Part shown: positions 21,478 through 28,174 of the stretch, in pieces
Position numbering within the stretch: the stretch's first letter is position 1
Layout of the letters: every line of letters begins with the position of its first letter
Source of the DNA: DASRCB01 sp035653295
GTDB taxonomy: Bacteria > Acidobacteriota > Terriglobia > Bryobacterales > Bryobacteraceae
Length of the DNA: 28,174 nt
Assembly (NCBI GenBank): GCA_035653295.1
Contig: DASRCB010000100.1
Coordinates: 1-28,174 of the forward strand
Direction of reading: 5' to 3'
Made by a program: the position numbers and the translations under genes
The notes under the pieces: generated by a model
The model's input: the letters and a program-made list of their open reading frames with translations, nothing else
Database searches by the model: none
What the model was told of the DNA's origin: nothing

Positions 21478-21819
21478 ATGGCGAAACAGGTCGATCTGCT
21501 GCAGGGCACCCTCGACATGCTCATCCTCAAAGCCGTCTCGCTGGGGCCGCTGCATGGCTATGGCGTCCTGCTGCGCATCCAGCAAATTTCCGGGGAACGG
21601 CTGCAGATCCAGCAGGGCTCGCTGTACCCCGCCCTTTATCGGCTCGAGCACGATGGCTTCATCGTCAGTGAGTGGGGCGAATCGGAGAACAAGCGGAAAG
21701 CGAAGTACTACCGCCTGACAGCCGCGGGGCGGAAGCGGCTGGAGCGGGAAACCGAGAACTGGAATCGACTGACGCAGACCATCGCTGAAATCCTGAACAC
21801 TACGCCGGAGCAGTTATGA
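21478..21819 (+). CDS. PadR-family transcriptional regulator
   Basis: The 113-residue protein is a PadR winged-helix repressor with the acidobacterial-type start 'QVDLLQGTLDMLILKAV'. It continues 'LHGYGVLLRIQQIS', the recognition region 'QQGSLYPALYRLEHDGFI' and the wing 'WGESENKRKAKYYRLTAAGRKRLERE', ending in a short helix. PadR proteins bind palindromic operators and usually repress the adjacent gene. ATG 21478 has GGGAGAG seven bases upstream; an upstream frame to 21436 lies inside the promoter. Its stop overlaps the permease start as ATGA, so the two are one unit. I infer autoregulation through the 21422-21470 element. Confidence 0.93.
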   Translation: MAKQVDLLQGTLDMLILKAVSLGPLHGYGVLLRIQQISGERLQIQQGSLYPALYRLEHDGFIVSEWGESENKRKAKYYRLTAAGRKRLERETENWNRLTQTIAEILNTTPEQL

Positions 21820-24548
21820 GGGCGATCTCGCGGGTGCGGTCCTGGCTTCGCGCGGCCTTCCACCGGTCGCGGCTCGAGAGCGACATGGAGGCGGAGATGA
21901 CTTTCCATCTCGAGCAATACGCCGCCGACCTCGAGCTTACGGGGTTGTCCAAAGAAGAAGCGCGGCGGCGCGCCCTGTCCGCGTTCGGCTCGATCGCGTC
22001 GCGCAGGGACGAATGCCGGGAAGCCGTCGGCCTGCGCATCATCACCGACCTCCGCGCCGACCTCCGTTATGCCTTCCGCGGCCTGCGCGCCGCTCCGGCA
22101 TTCACGCTGGTGGCGGTCGCCTCCATCGGCCTCGGCCTCGGCGTTAACAGTTCGCTGTTCTCGCTCATGGAAACCGCGCTGTGGAAAACCATGCCCGTGC
22201 GCCAACCGCGGCAGCTTCGGCTTTTCTGGTGGGCCTCAGGTCCCAAAGAAGCCATGAACTCCGCCTGGGGAGATTGGTACACCCATGGGGGCAAAAGCAC
22301 GACCAGCAGCGTTTTCTCGTACCGCGTTTTCCAGGACATGCGCCGTCAGAACACGGCCCTGGCGAGCATTTTCGCCTTCAAACCGATCAACGCCGTTACC
22401 GTCGTGACGGACGGCGGCGCGGAGATGGTGGATGCGCAACTGGTCTCGGGGAATTTCTACGAAGGCGCCGGCGTGTCTACCATCGCGGGGCGGCCCATCA
22501 CGCCGGCCGACGACGCGAGAGAGGCGCCCGCAGTCGGCGTGATCAGCTACTCGTACTGGAAGCGCCGGTTCGGCGGCAGCAGCGCAACGCTGGGCCGCCA
22601 GATTCTCGTGAATCAAAAGCCCGTGACGATTGTGGGCGTCAATCCTCCGCAGTTCACAGGCATGGAAGTGGGCCGCACGCCGGACCTCTTCCTGCCCATC
22701 GAGCAGCAGCCGGTCATTATTCCGAATCAATGGGCCAAACAAGGCAGCCTGCTGGACGACCCCGACTATTGGTGGGTGCAGGTCATGGGCCGCCTGAAGA
22801 CGCCCGCCAGCGAAGCGAGCGCGCTGGCCTCGCTCGACCTGGTGCTCCGGCAGAGCGTAATGGCGAGCCTGCCGACCAGAGGCAAGGATCTGCCGCGCCT
22901 TCGTTTCCGCGACGGTGCTCGCGGTCTCGATCCCGTAAGCGCGCAATCGGCCAGGCCACTGCGCGTCATGCTGGCGCTCACCATAATGGTGCTGCTGATC
23001 GCCTGCGCGAACGTGGCCAATCTGCTGCTTGCCCGCGCAACTACCCGGCAGCGCGAACTCAGTCTCCGCCTGGCGCTCGGCGCCGGTCGCTGGCGCATCA
23101 CTCGCCAGATGCTGACCGAAGGCCTCTTGCTCGGCCTTCTCGGCGCAGGCGTCGGAATCGTAATCGGCTACTGGTCGCGCGACATCGTGCCGGCGCTTCT
23201 CTCCACTCCCTGGGATGCCGGCGCCCTCCATGCCGAGTTCGATACCCGCGTGATGACTATCTCCCTGGCGGTCGCCCTGCTGACCGCCGTCCTGTTCAGC
23301 ATCGCTCCCGTGTCGCAGGCGACGCGCGTCGATGTGAACAGCGCGCTCAAAGATGGCGCCCACTCCACCAGCAGTCTGCCGAGGCTCGTCGCCGGAAAAG
23401 CGCTGATCGTGTTTCAGGTCGCGCTGTCGGTACTGCTCCTGGTCGGCGCCGGACTGTTCGTGCGAACGCTCCTCAATCTTCGCTCGCAGAACCTCGGCTT
23501 CAATCCGCGGCGCATCCTGTTGTTCACCGTCGATCCGCCGCGCACACGGTATTCACCCGATCGCAGGCTGGCGCTCTTCTCGGAGCTCGAGCGGCGCATG
23601 GCAACAATCCCCGGCGTCTCCTCATCGACGCTTTCCTCGACGGTTCTGATTTCCCGCTCAGAGAGCACCACCACTGCGACGCCGGACTGGCGGGGCCCGC
23701 GTCAGGGTACGGCTGACCGTGTATGGATCGACTCGGTGGGCGACCGATTCTTCGCAACCATGGGCATTCCGATCCTGCGAGGCCGCCCCATCGACGCGCG
23801 CGATACAGCTACGTCGCCGCGGGTCGCGGTAGTCAATCGACGCTTTGCGCGCGAACTCTTCCCGGGCATGGATGCTCTGGGCAGAACATTCAAGACCGGT
23901 TCGGAGTCATACCAGATCGTGGGCATTTGCGCCGATGCGCATTACGACCAGATTCAAACCGCCGTCCCTCCCACTTTCTATCCCGCTTACAAGCAGGCGA
24001 AGGACCCCGGCTATATGACATTCGAGTTGAAGACGGCCGCCGGCGAAGCGGGCATGGTTCGCGCGATTCGGGACCAGGTGCGCGCCGTCGACCGCGATCT
24101 GCCCGTCTTCGGCATTCGTACGCAGCTGCAGCAGATCGATGACACGCTGACGACGGAGCGCCTCTTCGCAGCACTGACCTCCGGATTCGGACTGCTCGCG
24201 CTGGTGCTGGCCTGCATCGGGATCTATGGCGTCATGGCCTACGGAGTGGGGCGGCGCATCGCGGAGATCGGTGTCCGCATGGCGCTGGGCGCCCAGAGCG
24301 GCGAAGTTCTTCGGATGATCCTCCGCGAGGCGGCGGCGCTCGCTGGCGCCGGGCTGATCATCGGGGCCGCTGCGGCCCTCGCGCTGACCCGCTTCATTGG
24401 CAGCATGCTCTACGGGCTGAAGCCGTCGGATCCGGTTGCACTCGGCGGCGCACTCGCCGTCATGCTCGGGGTGGCGCTGTTTGCGGGCTGGTGGCCGGCG
24501 CGCAGGGCCGCCCATCTGGATCCCATGATCGCTCTGCGCCACGAATAA
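21816..24548 (+). CDS. ADOP-family orphan FtsX/MacB-type permease
   Basis: The 910-residue protein begins with a cytoplasmic helical segment (1-80, 'RLESDMEAEMTFHLEQYAADL') seen in PadR-linked permeases. It has a membrane helix at about 95-117, a large periplasmic MacB_PCD domain, an FtsX segment at about 385-470 ('VMLALTIMVLLIACANVANLLLARATTRQRELSLRLALGAGRW'), and another helix at about 530-555. A second MacB_PCD domain follows, then the C-terminal FtsX unit ending 'PARRAAHLDPMIALRHE'. This duplicated layout is the ADOP (acidobacterial duplicated orphan permease) family. No ATPase gene is adjacent. The substrate is unknown; relatives move lipoproteins, peptides or drugs. Translation is coupled to padR by ATGA. 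Confidence 0.94.
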   Translation: MRAISRVRSWLRAAFHRSRLESDMEAEMTFHLEQYAADLELTGLSKEEARRRALSAFGSIASRRDECREAVGLRIITDLRADLRYAFRGLRAAPAFTLVAVASIGLGLGVNSSLFSLMETALWKTMPVRQPRQLRLFWWASGPKEAMNSAWGDWYTHGGKSTTSSVFSYRVFQDMRRQNTALASIFAFKPINAVTVVTDGGAEMVDAQLVSGNFYEGAGVSTIAGRPITPADDAREAPAVGVISYSYWKRRFGGSSATLGRQILVNQKPVTIVGVNPPQFTGMEVGRTPDLFLPIEQQPVIIPNQWAKQGSLLDDPDYWWVQVMGRLKTPASEASALASLDLVLRQSVMASLPTRGKDLPRLRFRDGARGLDPVSAQSARPLRVMLALTIMVLLIACANVANLLLARATTRQRELSLRLALGAGRWRITRQMLTEGLLLGLLGAGVGIVIGYWSRDIVPALLSTPWDAGALHAEFDTRVMTISLAVALLTAVLFSIAPVSQATRVDVNSALKDGAHSTSSLPRLVAGKALIVFQVALSVLLLVGAGLFVRTLLNLRSQNLGFNPRRILLFTVDPPRTRYSPDRRLALFSELERRMATIPGVSSSTLSSTVLISRSESTTTATPDWRGPRQGTADRVWIDSVGDRFFATMGIPILRGRPIDARDTATSPRVAVVNRRFARELFPGMDALGRTFKTGSESYQIVGICADAHYDQIQTAVPPTFYPAYKQAKDPGYMTFELKTAAGEAGMVRAIRDQVRAVDRDLPVFGIRTQLQQIDDTLTTERLFAALTSGFGLLALVLACIGIYGVMAYGVGRRIAEIGVRMALGAQSGEVLRMILREAAALAGAGLIIGAAAALALTRFIGSMLYGLKPSDPVALGGALAVMLGVALFAGWWPARRAAHLDPMIALRHE

Positions 24549-24610
24549 TGAACAAAAGTTGAGGTAAGTGGAAGGCTACCTGCTCCAGCCTCTCCGTGGA
24601 GGCAGGCAGT

Positions 24611-26326
24611 ATGAAAGCCGGCGTTATAAGTGTTACGTTGTTACTCATCGGTGTGGCGGCCTGTAATCGCGCGCCAAACAATCAACCGCAGAACCAAACT
24701 GTAGCAACCAATGCAGATCCGGCGAGCGGCAACCTCGCCCCGGTGGATCAGTCAGCGCCGCCTCAATACCAGCAGCCTTCGCCGCAGTACCAGTCGGCGC
24801 CACCACCACAACCACCACAGCGCGCCTCTGCGCCGCGGCAGTATAGGTCCGAAGGTGGAAGTTATTACAACGAGCCCGGCTACGACCAGGCTTATGGTTC
24901 CGGCTACGACCAGAATTACGGTTCCGGCTATGACCAGAATTATTATTCCGACACCGCGGATATTCCCGTTTCGTACCAGCAGCCTATTGAAACTACAGAG
25001 CCGCCGCCGCCAATGCCGGAATACAACCAGCCCCCGTGTCCCGGCGACGACTACATCTGGACTCCCGGGTATTGGGATTACGCCAGCTCAGGATATTACT
25101 GGGTGCCAGGCGCCTGGGTGATGGCGCCGTGGGTTGGCGCTCTGTGGACCCCGCCATGGTGGGGTTACGACGACGGCCACTATCGCTGGCACTCCGGATA
25201 CTGGGGCCCTCATGTCGGATATTACGGCGGAATTGCTTACGGCCACGGATATACCGGCCATGGTTACTATGGCGCGTACTGGAACGACGGACGAGTCTAC
25301 TACAACCGCTCGGTTACGAATGTAAATACGACGGTCGTTCACAATGTTTACGATTACCGCGTTACGAATAACTATGTAAGCCGAGTAAGCTATAACGGAC
25401 CCGGCGGAGTGAACGCCCGGCCTCTGCCGCAGGAGCTCGCCGTGGCGCACGATCCGCGCACCGCGCCTGTTCCCGCGCAGATCCAGCACCGCCGGCAGGC
25501 GGCCAGCAACCGCGCGCAGTTTGCGATGGTCAATCACGCGCGTCCGGCGGCGGTGGTGGTGACTCACCCCCTGCCGACCTCGTATCGTGCTCCTGCGCCG
25601 CGGCCGCCCGCAAATGCCATTCGAACGGCGCCACCCGCGCCGCAGCAGCGCGCGCAATATCATCCGAACCAGCGTCCTGCTGCGGCGCCGCAAGCTCAGG
25701 CGAACCGGCCCGGCGCCGGGCAGCCATACCAGTATCCGCAGGCCCGCGCCCTTCCGCAGAATCGTCCGGCGCCGGAAACACGCGCGCAGTTCCAGGCGAA
25801 CCAGCAACACGGGGCGCCCGCGGCTCAACCCGCCCGGCCAGTGGCGCCAGCGCCGCAAACGCGCGCGCAGATGCAGCATCCGGCCCCGCCACCGAATCGA
25901 CCCGCGCCGGCCGCTCCCGACACACATGCGCAGTTGCAGCGCACGCCAGCGAATCGACCCGTGACACCCGCGCGTGAGGCGCGCGCGGTTCCGCCCAACC
26001 ACCCGGCTCCGCCCGCTGCCCGCCCGCAGCCGGCCAATCGCCAGTTCGGTGAAGCGGATCGAGCGCGCCCCGCCGCGCCGGTCGCCCATCCGGCCCCGCC
26101 GCTCCGACCCGCTCCGGAGCAGCGCGCCCCCGCGCCACAGGTGCGGCAGGAGCGGCCGCAGGCGATGGCGCCACATCCACAGCCGCAACCGCACCCCGAG
26201 CCTATGCGTGCCGCCGCGCCCCGTGTAGCCGCGCCGCCGCACGCCGCCGCGCAGCCGCAGCCCCGCCCCGCGGCGCAGCCTCGTCCTGCGCCCCCCGCGC
26301 ACGGGGATGAGCGCAGGGAACGTTAA
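24611..26326 (+). CDS. YXWGXW-repeat lipoprotein with long Pro/Ala/Arg tail
   Basis: ATG 24611 starts a lipoprotein signal: hydrophobic 'VISVTLLLIGVAAC' with the Cys at residue 17 in a VAAC lipobox. The N-terminal mature part is Pro/Gln/Tyr-rich and contains three GYDQ repeats. A Trp/Tyr/Gly domain (about 130-230) has 'YIWTPGYWDY', 'YYWVPGAWV', 'WTPPWWGYDDGHYRW', the pattern of the YXWGXW family. A beta-like segment with VTNVNTTVVHNVYDYRVTNNY follows. The last ~300 residues are low-complexity Pro/Ala/Arg/Gln, probably disordered. The protein is probably anchored in the outer membrane by its lipid. The function of YXWGXW proteins is unknown. It lies 62 nt after the ADOP gene and may be read through from it, though no coupling is seen. 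It converges with the DUF218 gene, 6 nt apart. Confidence 0.88.
   Translation: MKAGVISVTLLLIGVAACNRAPNNQPQNQTVATNADPASGNLAPVDQSAPPQYQQPSPQYQSAPPPQPPQRASAPRQYRSEGGSYYNEPGYDQAYGSGYDQNYGSGYDQNYYSDTADIPVSYQQPIETTEPPPPMPEYNQPPCPGDDYIWTPGYWDYASSGYYWVPGAWVMAPWVGALWTPPWWGYDDGHYRWHSGYWGPHVGYYGGIAYGHGYTGHGYYGAYWNDGRVYYNRSVTNVNTTVVHNVYDYRVTNNYVSRVSYNGPGGVNARPLPQELAVAHDPRTAPVPAQIQHRRQAASNRAQFAMVNHARPAAVVVTHPLPTSYRAPAPRPPANAIRTAPPAPQQRAQYHPNQRPAAAPQAQANRPGAGQPYQYPQARALPQNRPAPETRAQFQANQQHGAPAAQPARPVAPAPQTRAQMQHPAPPPNRPAPAAPDTHAQLQRTPANRPVTPAREARAVPPNHPAPPAARPQPANRQFGEADRARPAAPVAHPAPPLRPAPEQRAPAPQVRQERPQAMAPHPQPQPHPEPMRAAAPRVAAPPHAAAQPQPRPAAQPRPAPPAHGDERRER
24878..24949 (+). repeat. Three 24-bp tandem repeats encoding GYDQ units
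   Basis: Copies at 24878-24901, 24902-24925 and 24926-24949 encode GYDQAYGS, GYDQNYGS and GYDQNYYS. The DNA copies differ at only a few positions, so this is a recent expansion, in contrast to the old module repeats elsewhere. Confidence 0.8.
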
Positions 26327-26332
26327 CCTGCG

Positions 26333-26935
26333 TCACACGGGAATGCCGATGCGCCACAGCGCGAACCCGATCGCCTGGCGGTAGTAAACCCATTTCCCGC
26401 GCCAGCCCGCCGCCGGGATGGACGGGCGAGGCGACCCGTATACCTTCAGGCCTCGCGCCTGGAGCATGCGCTTGACGCGGAAGATATGGTAGCCGTCGCT
26501 GACCACGATGCATGACGTGAATCTCATCCGTTCCATGATCTCGGCCACCGCCACGATGCTCTCCACCGTTGTCGAGCCCTGATTCTCGACGATGATGTCC
26601 TCCGCGGGCACTCCGCGTGAGCTCAGATACGCCCGGCTCACCCCACCCTCGGTGAACAGCGGATCGCCCCCTGCACCCCCCGTGGTGATAATGTACGGCG
26701 CCTCGTGCTGCAGCCACAGCCACAGGGCGTGGTTGAGCCGCGCTTCCAGCACCGGCGACGGCTTCCCACGGTACTCGGCCGCGCCAAGCACGACGATGGC
26801 ATCGGCTTTGTGGGTTTCGTCCTGAGTGGACTGCTGCTCAATCTCCCGGGCCACACGGGACAGATAACGGCTGACCAGGATCGTCCCGACCCCGAACAGA
26901 ACCAGCAGCGCTATGGCAGTCAGCCGTTTTATCAT
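26333..26935 (-). CDS. DUF218 (YdcF/SanA/ElyC-type) membrane-anchored protein
   Basis: The 200-residue protein has one N-terminal membrane helix (residues about 5-23). The DUF218 domain follows: 'ADAIVVLGAAEYRGKPSPVLEARLNHAL' (45-71), 'YIITTGG', 'GVSRAYLSSRGVPAEDIIVENQGSTTVES', and 'IVVSDGYHIFRVKRML' (143-158). In this family (SanA, YdcF, ElyC) the proteins face the periplasm and take part in envelope barrier or peptidoglycan/undecaprenyl maintenance, although the reaction is not settled. ATG 26935 is chosen because the membrane helix starts there; the frame is open much further upstream, but that is antisense to the methyltransferase. It is divergent from the methyltransferase, with only 24 bp between start codons. 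Confidence 0.9.
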   Translation of the reverse strand: MIKRLTAIALLVLFGVGTILVSRYLSRVAREIEQQSTQDETHKADAIVVLGAAEYRGKPSPVLEARLNHALWLWLQHEAPYIITTGGAGGDPLFTEGGVSRAYLSSRGVPAEDIIVENQGSTTVESIVAVAEIMERMRFTSCIVVSDGYHIFRVKRMLQARGLKVYGSPRPSIPAAGWRGKWVYYRQAIGFALWRIGIPV

Positions 26936-26941
26936 GCAGGC

Positions 26942-26949
26942 GTAGATTA
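26942..26949. promoter_or_regulatory. Shared -10-like sequence in a 24-bp divergent gap
   Basis: TAGATTA (26943-26949) reads TAGATT on the plus strand and TAATCT on the minus strand, so both directions have a -10-like hexamer. It sits 11 nt before the plus-strand ATG (26960) and 8 nt before the minus-strand ATG (26935), implying almost leaderless transcripts. Neither side has a good -35. Confidence 0.35.
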
Positions 26950-26959
26950 CGATTTTCCT

Positions 26960-27757
26960 ATGGGAACGGTCACCAGCGCGAAAAATCCACTTCTGAAGGA
27001 GGTGCGCAAGGCGGTGCGCGCCGCCAGCATGACCGACTCCGGCCTGTGCGTGGCCGAAGGCTTCCACCTTCTGGCCGAAGCGCTTCGCAGCGGCTGCCAT
27101 ATCGAGGAAGTCCTGGTTACGGAGCGCGCGCGCGAGGCGCTGCGGGAACGCGTGCAGGGCCTCAATGACATTCCGGTGGTGCCGCTTCACGAGCGGCTCT
27201 TTGCAACCGTGGCCTCCACCGAAGCGACCCAGGGCGTAATCGCGCTCGTGCGGCCGCCGTCCTGGACCGCGGACGATGTGTTTCGCGGCGACGCCCTTAC
27301 CGTCGTCGTTGACGGCGTACAGGATCCCGGGAATGCCGGAGCCATTCTGCGCGCGGCGGAGGCCTTCGGCGCGAGCGGCGCGATTTTTCTGAAGGGCACG
27401 GCCAGCCCCTGGAACCCCAAAGCCCTGCGGGCATCGGCCGGATCGGTGTTTCGGCTGCCCCTGATCACCGGGGTCGATCAGGCCGAGATGCGCAGCCTGG
27501 CGGAGCAGAACCAGAGCCGGCTGTATGCCGCGATGCCGCAGGCCGGGCGCAGTGTGGCCGAGTGCGACCTCACCGAACGCTGCGCCATTGTCATTGGCGC
27601 CGAAGGTCGCGGCGTTAGTCCGGAACTTGCCGGCAGCGCCGAGAGCCTGTCCGTCCCAACCGCGGTCGTGGACTCGCTGAACGCGGGAATATCGGCGGCG
27701 GTCATTTTGTACGAAGCGCGGCGGCAGCGCTCCACAGCGGGTGGCGCCGCACAGTGA
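26960..27757 (+). CDS. SpoU/TrmH-family RNA 2'-O-methyltransferase
   Basis: The 265-residue protein has an N-terminal RNA-substrate domain (about 5-98) and a SPOUT knot domain (about 110-255). The three SpoU motifs are clear: 'VVDGVQDPGNAGAILRAAEAFGASG' (motif 1), 'VIGAEGRGVSPEL' (motif 2) and 'SVPTAVVDSLNAGISAAVILYEARRQ' (motif 3). It would methylate a ribose 2'-OH with S-adenosylmethionine. Most probably it acts on 23S rRNA, in the manner of RlmB-type enzymes, but the exact nucleotide is not visible. Members with this short N-terminal domain are often annotated only as TrmH/RNA methyltransferase. The ATG at 26960 lacks a ribosome binding site; the leader may be very short. RarA follows 9 nt later, in one operon. 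Confidence 0.9.
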   Translation: MGTVTSAKNPLLKEVRKAVRAASMTDSGLCVAEGFHLLAEALRSGCHIEEVLVTERAREALRERVQGLNDIPVVPLHERLFATVASTEATQGVIALVRPPSWTADDVFRGDALTVVVDGVQDPGNAGAILRAAEAFGASGAIFLKGTASPWNPKALRASAGSVFRLPLITGVDQAEMRSLAEQNQSRLYAAMPQAGRSVAECDLTERCAIVIGAEGRGVSPELAGSAESLSVPTAVVDSLNAGISAAVILYEARRQRSTAGGAAQ

Positions 27758-27766
27758 GCACGCTCG

Positions 27767-28174
27767 ATGAGCCTTTTTGATGCCGAGCCCCTCTCCGCGC
27801 CCGCCCGTGATCCGACCAGACCGCTGGCCGAGCGCATGCGGCCGGAGACGCTCGAGGACTTCGTCGGCCAGGAACATATCCTCGGTCCGGGGAAACCGCT
27901 GCGGCTCCAGATCGAGCGCGATGAGCTTGGCTCCATAATTCTCTGGGGACCTCCCGGCGTCGGCAAAACCACACTGGCCCGGCTGATCGCGCGCATGACC
28001 CGCTGCGAGTTCGTGCCATTCAGCGCCGTCCTCAGTGGCATCAAAGAAATCAAAGCGGTTATGGCCGACGCCGAACGGCTGCGGCGGGCCGGCCGGCGCA
28101 CCGTGGTTTTCGTCGATGAGATCCACCGCTTCAACAAGGCCCAGCAGGACGCATTCCTCCCGTACGTGGAGCGC
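27767..28174 (+). CDS. rarA: Replication-associated recombination protein A, 3' truncated by window
   Basis: The first 136 residues are visible. The sequence shows the RarA/MgsA AAA+ start 'PLAERMRPETLEDFVGQEHILG', Walker A GPPGVGKT (61-68) and Walker B 'VVFVDEIHRFNKAQQDAFLPYVE' (113-135), which includes the family-specific HRFNKAQQDAFLP. RarA is a DNA-dependent ATPase tied to stalled replication forks; full length is about 430-450 residues. ATG 27767 follows the methyltransferase stop (27757) after 9 nt, so they are probably cotranscribed. The gene is cut at the window end, with no sign of a frameshift up to there. Confidence 0.95.
   Translation, partial: MSLFDAEPLSAPARDPTRPLAERMRPETLEDFVGQEHILGPGKPLRLQIERDELGSIILWGPPGVGKTTLARLIARMTRCEFVPFSAVLSGIKEIKAVMADAERLRRAGRRTVVFVDEIHRFNKAQQDAFLPYVER

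Noticed and set aside
20059..21651. A 530-residue minus-strand frame antisense to the DUF35, aminotransferase and padR genes
   Set aside because: The plus-strand genes show complete family motifs. The antisense product is His/Arg/Gln-rich with no recognisable domain, a usual shadow in GC-rich DNA.
22236..23363. A 375-residue minus-strand frame inside the ADOP gene
   Set aside because: The ADOP permease shows full FtsX and MacB domains; this frame is its shadow.
25088..26302. A 404-residue minus-strand Arg/Gly-rich frame opposite the YXWGXW tail
   Set aside because: It mirrors the Pro/Ala/Arg codons of the plus strand. The plus frame has a lipobox and continues the aromatic domain without a break.
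26333..28126. A 597-residue minus-strand open frame extending the DUF218 gene upstream
   Set aside because: Its first ~395 residues are antisense to the methyltransferase and rarA, with Arg/Gly/Ala-rich content and no domain pattern. The real protein starts at the membrane helix at 26935.

Overview
The window looks like chromosome from a GC-rich Acidobacteriota bacterium, most likely near Solibacter/Bryobacter. This is an inference from gene content: a PadR regulator translationally coupled to an ADOP-type 'orphan' FtsX permease, long secreted proteins built from Ig-like and GQNL-type modules, a PEP-CTERM protein, and a TreS-maltokinase fusion next to TreY. I saw no rRNA, tRNA, CRISPR array, insertion sequence or phage gene. 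Most genes look chromosomal and intact; only the two end genes are cut by the window.

Layout. 1-7556 is an exported-protein region. It holds the 3' part of a large Ig-module surface protein, a small unknown gene, a stand-alone LuxR-type HTH gene between two hairpins, a PEP-CTERM protein, a CAP/SCP protein with duplicated Ig+FN3 pairs, a small CxxC protein and a small exported beta-rich protein. Intergenic DNA here is long and hairpin-rich. 7674-13919 (minus strand) is a two-gene alpha-glucan/trehalose operon: treS-maltokinase fusion, then treY three bases later. 14312-16624 (minus) is an overlapping three-gene operon: ECF sigma factor, zinc-finger anti-sigma factor, and an unrecognised exported protein with a duplicated beta-domain. 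16853-18727 (minus) is an exported GH63/MGH1-like glycosidase. 18801-21372 (plus) is a coupled trio: SCP2-type thiolase, an OB-fold-only DUF35 protein, and a class I aminotransferase. 21478-24548 (plus) is padR-ADOP behind a recognisable promoter/operator. 24611-26326 is a YXWGXW lipoprotein with a long Pro/Ala/Arg tail. 26333-28174 holds a YdcF/SanA-type DUF218 protein divergent from a SpoU-family RNA methyltransferase, which is followed by the 5' part of rarA.

How they work together. TreY converts the ends of alpha-1,4-glucans to maltooligosyl-trehalose. TreS interconverts trehalose and maltose, and the fused kinase makes maltose-1-phosphate, the GlgE donor. The partners TreZ, GlgE and GlgB are not in the window. 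Thiolase plus DUF35 probably form an acyl-CoA C-C bond-forming or -cleaving complex. The sigma/anti-sigma pair probably senses an envelope signal in which the third, exported protein takes part. Five gene junctions overlap (four ATGA, one of 11 nt), so translational coupling is a common theme.

The least explained parts are the third protein of the sigma operon, the DUF35/thiolase/aminotransferase trio, the structured intergenic stretch at 6.5-6.8 kb, and the 24-bp divergent gap between the DUF218 and methyltransferase genes. I did not find a clear new defence or mobile system.
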